From contig NMRB01000271.1 in assembly GCA_002633025.1 (NCBI GenBank), positions 188,490 through 252,489 on the forward strand: a DNA stretch of 64,000 bases, written 5' to 3'. Below, one piece after another: positions 43,703 through 56,185 of the stretch (position 1 is its first letter; the number at the start of each line of letters is the position of its first letter). Position numbers and translations under genes: made by a program. The notes under the pieces were generated by a model, which made no database searches, was not told the DNA's origin, and saw only the letters and a list, made by a program, of their open reading frames with translations. The DNA is from Notospermus geniculatus (taxonomy: Eukaryota > Nemertea > Pilidiophora > Heteronemertea > Lineidae).

Positions 43703-44783
43703 TGTACCAAGTTTCAGGTCAATAGACCCAGCGGTTACAAAACATGACGACAGACACCACATCACATGACTATCGTGACTATACCTCATCCACCTATCTC
43801 CCCGAGGAATTAGAAACAGCTCCGGAGAGAGCATATATTTTCAATAGTCGGAAGCTGTTTTTAGCTCCAGGCCTTAAAACCTTATTTTCGAGCCCTGGTA
43901 CCACTTTACCCTAGTACTTTCCGAGATTTCCCCAAATTTGAAAACCGCTGTTAAAGTCCCCAGCAGCTTTTGAACTTTGACCTACAGCAACCTTGAAAAG
44001 TAGGTCAAATAAAAATCTCTTACATATATGTCATGAACCCTTATTAGATTTACCGATGCTAAAAATTTGGAGATGATCCAGACATTAGTTCAGGAATTCA
44101 TAAGGGGCACACTCCGCGTGAGCATCTTCCATGATCGAAGGCCGATCTGCTCACCACTACGTTACACCGCACATTACCCTTCGAGAAATAGACCAGTCGG
44201 CGGCGTATCTTGGCACCATGCCAACTTTACCGGTCAACCAATCATATGACACTTTATATCGGGTCTTCGGCTACCAATATTTGTACCACGATTCAAATTT
44301 TACAACACTGATTCTGATTGGCCTCTTCTTCTCGAGGCGGCAGATACGCCGTGGACCGGTCACTTTCTCGAAGGGTGATGTGCGGTGTAACGTACTGGTG
44401 AGCAGATCGGCCTTCGAAACTAATGTATTAGGCCAGCCCTGCCTACCACGATATATAATTACACACAGCACACCTGGATGACCTATATTTCTGTCCGCAG
44501 TGAAGTACACCTGACTGCGGACAAGATTTTGCAGTAGCTCATGCGGTGTGTGTCCCTTATGTATTGCACTTTATGCTTTTGGTTTTGGCCACCTGGTGAC
44601 CATGCAATAAATCAAATCGGACCGAAACTCGATCAGTCCCACAGGTCATCGCACCTGGGGGTACAACATGTATATATGTAGCAAGTTTTAGGTCAATAGC
44701 CCCAGCAGTTACAAAACGTGCCCTGCTAACAGAAGACGACGGACAACAGACACCACATCATGACTATAGCTCACAGGTGAGCT
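43703..44783 (+). repeat. Family A copies with nested insertions
   Basis: A short A fragment lies at 43703-43800. A second copy starts near 43968 (tttgacctacagcaacct), is interrupted by 44104-44556, resumes with tattgcacttta and ends at ctcacaggtgagctaag near 44783. Family B follows at once. Confidence 0.82.
44104..44556. mobile_element. MITE with a second palindrome nested inside
   Basis: The outer ends ggggcacactccgcgtgagc and complement (gctcatgcggtgtgtgtccc) match the 28245 element. Within it, 44124-44416 is an inserted palindrome with arms cgaaggccgatctgctcacc (44136-44155) and its complement (44397-44416). The uninterrupted elements at 28245 and 38848 show the outer sequence without the inner piece. 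Confidence 0.82.
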
Positions 44784-44811
44784 AAGAAAGTACAAAACCA
44801 ACATGTACCCC

Positions 44812-45370
44812 CCAGTGTTTCCTTGCAGTCAACGCTAGAAATGCGAGAGGCATTTTGATTACTTCCACATGTTACTGTTCTACGGAAACCAAGGACATTC
44901 AGATTGGAGACACACTGACAAAGGAAGGACATTTCAGAAAGAAGGACCTTGTATTTCAACGCAGGAGAGAAGGGATGCCAATGTTGATATACACAGTCAA
45001 TGAGAGGACATTTTGGAAAGGAAGGACCAAATGAGTAGTCATATTTCAGTAAGATAGCTGAAGGTCTTTCTGAGATTTCCCCTAAACAAACGGTGCTGGG
45101 GACCAGCACCGTTTGAACTCTGACCTCTCTGACCCTGAAAACTAGGTCAAATAAAATACCTGCTACTATGTCATGTACCCTCATTAGATTTATTTAGCGA
45201 TTATAAAAATTTTGAGATTACCCAAATATTAGTTCAGGAGTTACTGCATGTTTTGTGCACCTGGTGGCAAAGCCAAGGATCAAACACCGAATCTTTGTAA
45301 CATGTCATCTGACGAACGGATACAACATGTATACCAAATTTCAGGTGAATCACTTCTGTTTCACGGCTGC
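44812..45370 (+). repeat. Family B then family A
   Basis: The B part runs to gagatttccccta near 45080 and is followed by A blocks (tttgaactctgacctctctg, ctggtggcaaagccaag, accaaatttcag) to about 45340. The change from B to A without a break supports a tandem A-B composite. Confidence 0.8.
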
Positions 45371-45439
45371 ATTCTAGAGTGCTCATTAAAATTGAGACCA
45401 ATTTCACTACATTTAACAATCACTTGCATATTGACGTGA

Positions 45440-46108
45440 TCGGGTTGGTTCTAAACCTGGCACTGGCATGCTGGCACTGGCACTGGCATCATATTATGGC
45501 CAGAAATCATGAAAAATGGTATATTGACCTTACAATTATTATTTTGGAAGATAATAAGATAATAGGGCCAACAAGTTTAAGATGGATCAATTATGTTGAA
45601 AAATCTAACTAGAGGCATCGGAGATGCCATAGGCTTGCCTGTTTGTTGTGCTTTGTTGATGCTTGTGTTTACTTGAAGAGGGGAAATTGGTTAGCAGGTG
45701 ACGAGGGCAGGTTATGAGTACGCTATGGAAATGGGAAGTCAACTTCCAGAGGTTTGCAAATTTTCGACCCCCAAATCGGGGTCTTCTTCAGGCTGGCACT
45801 TTCTTGCACGATACCTAGCTTTTATAGTTTGATACCAAACATGACTACCTTGGCTAAACTGGTCACTAAGTCATTGAAGTAGGTCGATTCAAACTGACAT
45901 TACATTACGTTTAGTAATAGGTCAGCAGCGCCACATATCATTTTAGTTTTGCACTAGTAGTAACGCACTGTAAACATGGTAAAGGGATTCCTAAAAAATA
46001 TTAACACATCCAGGGCTCAACTGCACAGTAAAAACCGATTTTCATGAACGTGATCACAGCGCCCTCTTTTATCTTAATTAATATCACATAGTAGGTCTAT
46101 AATCCCGG
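45440..46108. repeat. Inverted copy of the 33780-33970 repeat, then unique DNA
   Basis: A tggcactggcac run and ttatggccagaaatcatg are the complement of 33780-33970. A palindrome arm (aaattttcgacccccaaatc) is near 45760. The remainder is unrecognised. Confidence 0.6.
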
Positions 46109-46700
46109 GTGAATTGAGATGATGTTTTATTGGACCCTTGGGTGGGAAGAACACATGCTAGGCCTCCTTGGTGAATCGAGATCCACAACTTCTTAGAGCC
46201 CTTCGTTGGGAACGCGTTAATGAAGCATGTGACAGTCCTGACCTTGTTGAATTGAGGTACCGGTAGATAATTTATAAGCTGGACGTCTAAGTAATTGGGT
46301 GGGAAGTGGTTAATACACACATGACATGTACATGTAGGCCCTAGACCTAGGCCTAATCCGTGGTGAATCGAAGTGATATCTTATTAGACCCCTTGGCCTG
46401 GCTGGAAAGGGGTTAAAGGAGCACGGAATTGCCACTTTTTCTCGACAGCCGGCGCCACTGTGCCACTCTCCAACGCAGGGACCAACTATGTACTGGCGAG
46501 TTGACTCGATTTCCTCCGTACATTTTATAATGCATTTTGTAGTTCGTATTACTGCCGCTAGGTGGCTCCCTCTACATCGGCAGTCAAATAACGCATTTGA
46601 GATCCAATACCGTGCTCCTTTAATAACCAAATGACTGGCCAACAATCCTTGTTGAATCAAGCTAGATACGGTACCTTATTACGGTACCTTATTACACCCC
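46109..46700 (+). repeat. Degenerate tandem repeat, GGTGAATCGA units
   Basis: Several loose units share ggtgaattgagatgatnt, ttattngacccctt and gggaagnggttaa. A 203-bp element interrupts one unit. Non-coding. Confidence 0.6.
46417..46619. mobile_element. TTAA-flanked MITE, 203 bp
   Basis: The ends aggagcacggaattg and the complement (taccgtgctcct) are flanked by TTAA at 46413-46416 and 46620-46623. The flanks match the 20290 and 60437 elements. Confidence 0.78.
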
Positions 46701-47058
46701 CTTGGCAGCATGAGCCAGCTCTTCCGTCACCAAAACAATGAACACAAAACCATAGGGACCCAAGAGGGAAGAGCAATTAACAGCTCTGATCCCACAACGT
46801 CAACAACCAGCAGCCAAAAAAGATGCAGGCATACTCTCGCATTTGCCATCATGCCCAAGTCCCAGCTCATGGTTCATAGAAGGCCAGGGGCACCTCATAT
46901 TTTACTGATTTAGAAATGAATAGGCCTAAATAAAGACACATGACAATGGGTGAGGTCAAATCTCAGGGTAAGCCGATTAACTNCACAAGGTCATGAGATG
47001 GGGAACTAGAAACAGTCAGCTTCACTGATGACGTCATCATGGTCATGGATGAAACTAC
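46701..47058. other. No gene recognised
   Basis: Unique-looking sequence with one N at 46983. The short plus-strand frame here has no recognisable features. Confidence 0.3.
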
Positions 47059-47790
47059 GATGGTGCATCTAGAAAGTGCTTACTACACGAAAACCAACCT
47101 GACACAAACTCCATCACAAAGCGGCAGGTTATTTGGCGCTCCTGGCCAAAGGTGAGGCACAGCTTTATCATGAACGAATAGTGGCATATGCCTTCTAGGC
47201 CGAGTTTATAAATTTAATGTACAAAACTGCAGCATTGTGAACATAAAACGATGACTTTATGGCCAAGTTGACGGATTCCTTCGCATCCAGGTGTTCGTGC
47301 TATACCGAAGCACGCAGCCGATGCACGTAATGTCCACATTAATTCAAGCAGCTACTTCCGCCGATAAATGCACAATCGACCAATCAGAAGAGACTTTTTA
47401 ATGCGGACATTAATTCCATTTTATGTCTACATTAATTCGAGCTCATGCACATCCGCCACTAAATACTCTTCTCTGATTGGTCGATGGTGCATTTATCGGC
47501 GGAAGTAGCAGATTGATTTAATGTGGACATTAAATCGATTTAGTGTGGACATTAAATCGATTTAATGGTGGTATTAAATCGATTTAATGTGGACATATAA
47601 AAATCAAATCCTATTGGTCGATTTAATGTGGACATTAATTCGTTTGAATTTATGTGGATATTAATTCAGAATTATGTCCACTCCGGCGTGCGATACACGT
47701 AGCAATCACCTGTGGACGAGTGCGTCACTCTCCCATTTTCCCCCAAGTGATCACAATAGGCTTGCTGCGCATGCGCAGGCAAGCCTAAAA
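47059..47790 (+). repeat. Second copy of the 33430 segment, with a 360-bp insertion
   Basis: 47059-47337 and 47698-47790 match 33430-33790. The inserted 47338-47697 block is built of aatgtggacattaa words and their complements, with a complementary pair cttccgccgataaatgcac (near 47359) and its partner near 47485. The flanks cgatgcacgta and cgatacacgta are an imperfect 11-base repeat. Confidence 0.8.
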
Positions 47791-50500
47791 ACTGATATAG
47801 ACTAGTTCCTTGTCGTTCCGCTACGTGACGCTACGCTACTACACTATAACGACAAGCACGGACCACCATTTTGTATGAATTAGTCGAGATTCTGCCTAAT
47901 TCATTTTTCCACATCTGCGCAGCTTTCTGCGCAGGTTCTTATGCGTGGAGACGCTTTTTATGCGTGGAGAGTAGAAATGTTCTAAATATAGCCTGGTACA
48001 CGTGCATTTTGACGGTTGAACTACATGAACTGACCACTGACGTGACAGCAGCTGGATTAATTATGTTCGACTGTCACTGGGGTTGGAAACTGGTAAGTTT
48101 ACGAGGGATGAGGCGTGAGTTTTTTCACGGTATGTTGTATGTAGGCATGCTGGGATTCCTTTGTTTTTTCGTCTCGTTTTTGTGAGGGCAGATAAACTCT
48201 GCAGTGCACTTTATTAGCCTAAGTTAAGTGGGTGCCGTGGTAGGCCCAACCTGAACAACAGGGCACAAGCCTCCAAAAAACCTGGTGACGTTGCGTCGGT
48301 TTGTGACCCTGATGAACAACAGTCAAATCCGCCATTTTGCGTAGGGTTATGTGATTCGTCACGCCTCACAGCGCCGGTGTGGAAGAACTACTTCCGCGGT
48401 AAAAGTAGTTCCAAAGAAATGACATTTCTCTGGTAAATATTGCTACTTTTATTGTATTTTATGATGATTTCAGATGAAATAAATATATTTAAGTCAATTT
48501 ATCTGCATATTTACATCAGAAGACCCATAATAGCATATTTTGTTGTTTTGGGAATCTGGCAAACGCACAGTGGACGCACAGCATCAGAACAGCGAAATGC
48601 CCCGGCGAAATGCATGACAGTGCACTGTACATTCTGTACTGTATGGCATAATGGCGGGAACCCCGGGGAAATCCCGATTTGGCCGAGCAAAAACGCACAA
48701 TAACTCGCAAAGTCTTAGTAAAATTCACTTTGGCGTGTCATATTGTATTAAATTAACCCAAAACTGCCATCGTTAGGTTCTTTTTCGACACAAAAGTGAT
48801 GAGTTTCACCGAACTATATCTTCTAGTGGATGAGTCAAAGTAGTCCGAAAGTACATCCAGGTGGTTCGGTCGCCGCATCACTATCCCAGCTATAGGTGGG
48901 GGCGCAATAAGATATTCAAGATGGCGGCGGTGATTTTTCCTCCGGGACTAAATCCCAAACCCAAGTCTCGCAATATCTCGCGGGATTTGGTCCCGGTGTT
49001 CCGGTTGGTGGTAGGCCTTGCTTGCATCCATCACATGCCTCCCCCGCTCTGGCGGGTAGTCCTCCTGCTGGAGTGCGATTAGGCCTAGATCATGAGATAA
49101 ACTCCAAGAAAATTTCTGCGGAACAAAGCAGGGTTTATTGAAACCTAGACGCAGTGCTGGGAAATACCCCGAGGAGTGCTAAAAATAGAATGTACTATGT
49201 CATCAATATGGTGCAAAATGGCGCCCCGTTCCTGTCTTTATATTTTCAGCCATCTATAAAGACAGGGTACCAGTCTAAAACTGATATACACCTTGTTTTC
49301 CACCGTAATAAAATCATAATCGCACTATCAAGTTTAGAAGTGTACAAAAACACCAAACACACCATGATTTTTAAACATTTCTTCATTATTTTGTGTTACA
49401 CTATTTTGCGGCGGATTACACGTATGGCTGTGCTTTGCTTCGGTCGTTCCGGCAGAAATAGTTTCTATTTTAGAAGCAGCCAAATCGATGGACCAATCAG
49501 CTTCGTCGAATTTGATCACATGATTTTGTGAGTGTAACAACGCGCAACAAGGAGGCAGCCATCTTAAATGACGTCATTCCTACGCAGAAAGAAGTACGGG
49601 GCACTGACGTTTGAAGACAGAGTCAGTAAGGTGAAACCGTCTGACCTCTGCGTTGGAGATTGTCATTCCCAAAATGGCAGCTGTAAACTTTTCTCGATTC
49701 GCTGACAAACTCGCGGAATTCCTGATTGTTCCTTAATAAACCTCGCGTCAAAATGATTTTCACGGATTATCTAGATAACGAGTACGTACCAATGGGCAAT
49801 CTCGTACCCAGAGTTCAATGCCACATTAAACTCTGGAAAGGGCTAGACCGGTACTACTTTTCCACAGTGCGAATGCATTGTTGGTGGCGGATGAATTTCT
49901 GACCGTTGCACAGCGAATTGCGTAGGGATTCGAAAGAGTTCGTTCTTTTTTCCACAATAAAACATCGAATACCCAACGGAATGTTAAAATAGTAGTAATT
50001 TTACAAATACTGGAACAAATTCTAGTTTTCGGTGTGATTATTTTATCAAATAATTTGTAAAATCGATGAGCACAAGAATCTTGTGCTGGGTTCCAGCCCT
50101 TTTCAGAGGTCTTAGCCAAGGAACGATGGTGGCGACCTCTTCAGATTGACCAATGGGTTCAAAATACGTAGGTATGATCCAGTTCGTGGACCTGAATTTG
50201 GGGCTGCCACCATTCGACAGCGTACATTTTATATGGAATGAGATGCAATACCATTCCGAACTTCCGAAGGCAACTGCTCGGCAATTTCCGTAGACACTCG
50301 CATTTCCCCTCGGACACAATTCCAAGGCAGCTATCTTGAACGCGCAAGGATTTCCATGCGTTTCTGGGGGTTTTTATGCGGTCGCCTCATCACATCTGCA
50401 GCACCTACGCACTTTAGGTCACACAGAAAGGTTGCGTTATTGGATCAATGATTGGCAGATTGGGTGAGATACCGGTACGTTTATATATAACTAGCAAAGT
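47791..50500. other. CpG-rich stretch, no supported gene
   Basis: Several CpG-rich patches occur. Near 48921 an aagATGGCGGCGG context opens a frame MAAVIFPPGLNPKPKSRNIS with a possible donor (GTG|GTAGGC) after about 32 codons, on the plus strand. This could be a first exon, but no partner exon was found. The dispersed word gacagggtaccagtcta is near 49262. Confidence 0.25.
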
Positions 50501-50511
50501 ACCCATCCTAC

Positions 50512-50640
50512 GCAGGGTTGGAGCTACCATTGTCTTCTTTTAGCCAAAGTAAAGAAAAGCCTATTGTTCAGTAGTGTGAACAATAGGGATTTTCTTTACT
50601 TTGGCTAAAAAAAGTAATGGTAGCTCCAACCCTGCTACGG
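50512..50640. repeat. 129-bp hairpin
   Basis: The arms gcagggttggagctaccatt and complement continue through agccaaagtaaagaaaa and the words cctattgttca / tgaacaatagg. Probably a small MITE. Confidence 0.75.
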
Positions 50641-51140
50641 AAGGGTAGAGGTGTCACCACAGGGAGTAAGGGTGGCCATGAAGTAGATGCCAACGACATA
50701 CTGTAGAAATTCCCTGAATACTGTGGGCTTTTAGTAGTTTTTCAGCGGAAAACAACCATGGTATGGATGACACAAATGACAGGTGAACGGCCCTCGGACG
50801 GGTAGGGGTGGTGCCGATTTTAGGACATTTTCCACTACATTACGTTTTCTTTGCCTCTGTCTGGATTCCATCACTTCTCACCCCGATATGCTCAGCAAAT
50901 CGGGGTAAGGATTATCAATGCAGTATGTTTACTCAGCCGTTAGTTTGTTTACATAGTCNGCCCCGGACATTTACCTCCATAGTACGTCCCCCCCCTAATG
51001 CATGTTGTTGTTACCAAAGTGGATCACTTTGCACTTCCACATGCATCATTGTCAGCGAGACCAATTTTGTCCAAGTGTTTTTCTATACACGTGCACCGTG
51101 CTGTAGCTCGGTTCATACTCCGTCCGGATTTTACGCCGAT

Positions 51141-51919
51141 TGAGTGAGGATATTCCGCCAGTCATTTTTTCGCCAGTCACCAGTCATTTTTCTGCCAGTC
51201 ATTTCAAAAATTATAGAAATTTGTCTTAGCATCTTTAAACTGGTATTTTTATAATCTAATTCATAATGTATTAGGGGTGGATTTTAGCATTCCGGTGAAT
51301 GTAAGTTAAAACCTAAAGGAATTTCGGAGTTGAGGATTTGTATCTGGAGCCTACGGTGGCCGGTAAGGAATATACATGTATTAGTTTTGCACTTGATAAA
51401 TGTGAAATCTTCATGCATGTGCCTGTGGAAAATAAACACGTGTCTGTTGTCCACACGCACATGCTATAGGTCCTAAGCACATGCTCTGGCTCTGGCACAT
51501 GCACATGCCAAGGCATGAGGTGATGAGACCCGAGTGGGTTTGGAATTTGACAAACCTAGTCACAAGGCCAAGGCCTAAATTTATGGAATTAGACTCAATG
51601 TGGGTGTAATTGCTGAATTATGGATAAGAAGACGATGCCAAGGATGCAAGGATGTTCCACCTATGTTTGTGAAATTGAACATAGCCCTTTAATGTTCAGC
51701 GCAGCGCCTTCTGCCCCGTTTGCGCATGCTCATAAAGGCTGTCCGCCATCTTCCAATAAATCATGTCGTTTGTTTACAAAGGACCAATCCCAAATATGAT
51801 TTGACCTCCAACATCAAAATTGAAATGTGCCTAATGGGCTATCGTATAATTTCCAGAATGACTGGCAGAAAAATGACTGGTGACTGGCGAAAAAATGACA
51901 GGCGGAATATCCTCACTCA
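51141..51919. mobile_element. 779-bp foldback with 7-8-bp target duplication
   Basis: The ends tgagtgaggatattccgcc and exact complement continue inward as gccagtca/tgactggc repeats. The flanks read cgccgat on both sides, a 7-8-base direct repeat of a length typical of hAT-type insertions. No transposase recognised. Confidence 0.7.
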
Positions 51920-52799
51920 CGCCGATTATGATCAATTTCAATGTGTGTGCACATTGACGCTGGTGATTCAAATTCTACTGTACGCATTGTCAGAATAACC
52001 GGTCCTGGGGCCTTATTCACAAAGCCGACTTAGGCCTTCCGCATGCGTAACGGATGACTAACCCGTACGTAAGGAATTGCGCGTGATTCACGAAGTCCCC
52101 CCCCCCCCCCCCCCCCCCGGGATTTGTGACCTTTGAGCGATTAGTTAAAGAGCCGTAGCAAGACAAAACCCTTTCAACCCTTTCACCTGCAGGTGAGTGT
52201 ACCAGAAGAATGACAGTGTTAAATTGAAATGTTCCACAGTAATATGATCATGGTCACAATGTAGCATATTATGCAAATAGAAGGACCTACAAACCAGGTT
52301 AGAACATTCTACGTCGCTAATGTTGAAGACAAGAGTTAAATTGTGTATTACAGTCTGATGTGAACTATATGGGTTCTTTGACCAAGTCATTCGATTCGAA
52401 AATTAGAACACAGTGGACTCGCTTATTACAATAGCCATCGCGATGTCTGAGGCTTTCGCAGTCGAGGTCACGATAAGAATGCCACCGCCAAAACAGATAT
52501 GGGCCAAATGGGTTTTATCAGGGGTTCCGGACGAGGCCTAATGCTGTTTTCGACTTTTTGAGGTGGGGAGTCCTTAAAATCAAGCTAGTGGATAGCCTGG
52601 ATTTTTTGACGAACAATCGTCACCCCTCTGAATAATAGTCCATGTCAGCACTCCAGGATGAGATTTTCAAGACAATAATGATGAGACAATGGCACAACCG
52701 ATCAAAATGAAATTTTCACTGATGTCTGAAGAAATATCGAAGGCTTTGATATACGGTCGAACCAGATTAATATTCCACCCCTCGAAAATTGTTTATCAT
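51920..52799. other. No gene; poly-C tract
   Basis: A run of C at about 52099-52118 follows a block (ggggccttattcacaaagcc) resembling the gggccgtat MITE ends. Nothing else was recognised. Confidence 0.35.
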
Positions 52800-53010
52800 T
52801 GGGGAAGGACATTCCACAAAGAAGGAACTTGTATTTCAACTCAGGAGAGAAGGGTTGTCAATGTTGAAACACACAGTCAATGAGAGGACATTCTGGAAAG
52901 GAAGGACCAAATGAAAAAGTCATATTTTCAAGTCTGGGACGGGGTGCTTGTCACCCATTTCACCCATTTTCTCTGCAGTCTTAAAACACTCATATATCCC
53001 CGCAGATCAA
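52800..53010 (+). repeat. Family B fragment
   Basis: It begins at gaaggacattccacaaagaa and runs to ttaaaacactcatat, lacking the 5' third of the repeat. It joins a short family A tail (agcggttacgaaacg). Confidence 0.8.
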
Positions 53011-53096
53011 TACATGTAGCTCCAGCGGTTACGAAACGTGCCCTGCTAACGGACGCCGACGGACGCTGCACCACAACAAAAGCTCACAGGTGAACT

Positions 53097-54312
53097 AATG
53101 AAATGGCCAGGGCCATTGTGCTCACCTCTGTGATAAGTCTCCATCAAGTGTGAAACTGTGACTCTCATGGTCAATGTTGAGGATCAGTACAGAAAAGTTA
53201 AAGCTGAACACACCAAGAAGTATTTTATGATGTGATCAGTATTATCAGTCAATGACATAAACTCAGGTGATGGCACGTCCAGAAGGAGTACAATTTCTGA
53301 ATACAATGAATACAAGTGGTATTTGTGAACAAACTGCTTTCCTGTCTAGGTCACAGATGTCAAAAATTCTATTTTTCAAGATGGCCACCTGGTGGCCACA
53401 CGTGACGTTCGTTGGGACTGAAATTTTAGCAGGAATGTACAGGATACTTGCATAGATATTTAGACAACATTGAAACATCGTAACATTTACTACCGATGAG
53501 ATATGGCCAAAGTCAATTTTTCAAGATGGCCGCCTGGCAGCCATGTTGAAGTCCAATCGAACCGAAATTTGGCATATAACTAGACGGTACCAAGACACAT
53601 ATTTAGGCACGGTTAAAGCATCCTAGCTACCCCTATTTATGAGGTGTGGGCCGAAGTCCATTTTTCAAGATGGCTCCCTGGCGGCCATATTTGACGTCGA
53701 ATCTCACTGAAATTTACCATATATTTATATGGTACCTAGATACATATTTTGACAACGTTAAAACATCCTACCTACTCCTATTTATAAAATGTGGGTCAAA
53801 GTCCATTTTTCAAGATGGCTTCCTGGCGGCCATATTTGAAGTCCGATCGGGTTGAAATTTGGTGCATTTGTGCAGGGTGCCTAGATATATCTTCACACCA
53901 AATCACAACGCTCTATGTCAAATAGCCATGAAATGTGCCACCAAACAGTGAATTTTGAACTTTGACCTCTGCTGACCTTGAAAAGTAGGTCAAATCAAAA
54001 ACCCGGGATTTATGTGATGTAGTCTCATCATAGGAACCCACCATAAAAGTTTCGTGGTTCTAGCTAACAGCGTTCAGGAGATACGGCCCAAAGAAGGTTT
54101 TCACAAAGCGCCCCCTACAGGCCAGAGTGTATAAGCACCAGCGCAAAGTTTCGGTCCAGAGATAGTTTTTACCATAGGCTACCTGTACACCAAATTTCAA
54201 GTTTCTAACCCAAGCGGTTTAGAAACGTGCCACCCATGTTAACGACGACGGACGACGACGACGACGGATGACACACCATGAGAGAAGCTCACCTCACAGA
54301 GGTGAGCTAAAA
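53097..54312 (+). repeat. Family A, most complete copy
   Basis: It starts with gaaatggccagggccattgt and ctcacctctgtga, contains four 'tttttcaagatggcnncctgg' blocks, a tgacctctgctgaccttgaa block, gcccctacaggcc, an (acg)n run, and ends with agctcacctcacagaggtga then gctaaaaa. The 3' hairpin (ctcacct-cacag-aggtgag) followed by CTAA recalls Helitron 3' ends; that is a hypothesis. Confidence 0.82.
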
Positions 54313-54394
54313 ATGGACCCAGGGTACAATTTCACTTGACAACATCAAACCTGGTTACACTGTATGTGTACCCAGGACGACAATAACCCCTTCA

Positions 54395-54710
54395 GCATTA
54401 CTAAGGAAACCAAGGACCTTTGGATTGGAGACACACTGACAAAGGAAGGACTTTAATGTATATTTCAACTCAGGAGAGAAGGGTGGTCAATGTTGATACA
54501 CACAGTAAATGAGAGGACATTCTGGAGAGGAAGGACCAAATGAAAATGTCATATTTCAGGTCTGGGACAGGGTGCTTGTCACCCATTTCACCCATTTTCT
54601 CTCCAGTGTCAAGACAATCATATGTCCCAACAACAACACCCTACACTGTAGTCGAGAAGACTTGCTAATTCCGATTCCTCTAATTGAATACAAAATATAA
54701 ATGCGCCCCA
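54395..54710 (+). repeat. Family B copy
   Basis: It runs from taaggaaaccaaggaccttt to a tail near aaaatataaatgcgcc, directly after the long family A copy. Confidence 0.82.
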
Positions 54711-54997
54711 ATTGAATCTCAGAAGCAAGTTCGCGCCCTGTCTTAAATTGCCGCGCCACGTCTAAAAATGTCGCGCCCCGTTTAAATTTTCCGTCGCCCT
54801 GATTAAATCCACCTGTCCCACGCACAAACAAACCATCAAGAACAACAAAAACGGCTCCCAAATCAACCGTAATCGGCTTTTGTTTCACCCATCAAACATC
54901 GTCAGTGCCGCGTGGCTGGTGTAATTCGCCCGACTGTCTGATTGCAGCGAGGCCTACATCATGTACTAGAAACATAAACACAGCGAGTGACTCATTC

Positions 54998-55314
54998 ATG
55001 GCAGCGAGCCAGCGTGGTCGGCCTTGGCAACTGTCAATCAACATCATCAAGCAGCACCGCCGGTCCCTGCCGTCGATGCGATCGCTGGTAGGCCAACTGA
55101 CAAGTGACATTCAGTGAGGTTTCAGTGACAGGCTGGGTCATGTAGGTCAATGCATCGTTAAAAAATAACAGATCTTTTATCTAAGTTTATTTTTCAGGTG
55201 CAGATGCAATCATTGTCCTGTGCACCGGCGTCATCCATTCCAGCTCTGAAAACTCCACGTGGTAGGTCCGAACGTCTGACTCGTATTGCTATTTGTAGAA
55301 TCTTCTGCAAATGA
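54998..55314 (+). CDS. Possible two-exon small gene (68 residues)
   Basis: An ATG in a CpG-rich stretch opens a 30-codon frame (54998-55087; MAASQRGRPWQLSINIIKQH...) ending at CTG|GTAGGC. After 110 bases, tttatttttcag precedes a second block (55198-55314) in the same phase, beginning VQMQSLSCAPASSIPAL and ending at TGA. An AATAAA lies at 55459-55464. No homology is recognised, and the region is antisense to the putative minus-strand gene. All of this could be chance. Confidence 0.22.
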
Positions 55315-55464
55315 GCAACAGGAGGCAGTGTTCGGACTACACGTGGTATTTTGTAGAATGATCATCATGATGTTTGTTGTCAGTCAGTAAACCACGTCTG
55401 AATTTGATTTGATTGGAAAGGGGACTTTGCCAATATTACAAGAATTAAAACTATTTGTAATAAA

Positions 55465-56185
55465 AATCTTTATTTACTTGATTTTCGTCCGATCTCGGAC
55501 ACGGTCAATGCGCCAGATTCGTTGAAACTACACTCCATACAGCGCATTCATACACACTTCACATGCTTGATGCCAACCATGCCGTAAACCAAAGCACATG
55601 TCTGGAGATCGACGGGGATTCCCCGTCGATGTTCAGCGGCCATGGCGGCGTGATGAGTTTCCCGCCGTTGCAGTGCGTAGTGGATGATTGCCCGAAAACA
55701 AGTGTTTTCCCGGTGTTTTAACGGGTTCTAGGTATTTATTCCACCCTTCTTATGATAACTAGCACATACCAATATCACCTTTAGATGGGTAAATCGAGTA
55801 ATGGTCTTAATTTGGCAGACCGATCGTCGGCTGGAGAGTTGGGCGGTCGGGCGGACATCGCGATCGTCGGTAACTCGGGTAAAAAAATGCCAATAAACTG
55901 CTTTTGTTGGAATGCGAAAATCCCCCTCAGATGCTTGGAAATCGCATCTCCTGGCATCTAGAATTCAAAATTTTCTGGGGGAGGGCCCCCAGACCCCCCG
56001 CCCGGGGCGCGCGGTGCCGACTTCGTCGGCACATGCTGCGCCCTGATTGATTAAAATCCTGGCGAGAACACTGCCAGGTGAGCTAAAAATGACTGCGACA
56101 GATGTTTCAAGAAGTATCATGGCCTTCATAAAAATTAGAACACTAGGGCCTATCTAAAGGACTGCTGTATGAATGATATTCTCAC
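55465..56185. other. No gene; dispersed repeat block
   Basis: Near 55954-56013 aaaattttctgggggaggg is followed by cccccgc and gccgacttcgtcggcac, a repeat also present near 31697. A family A-like end (caggtgagctaaaaatg) is at about 56078. Confidence 0.4.

Noticed and set aside
55299-55350. Third exon of the 54998 candidate
   Set aside because: It would need a 37-base intron, too short to be credible, and the area is an inverted repeat (ccacgtg / cacgtgg).
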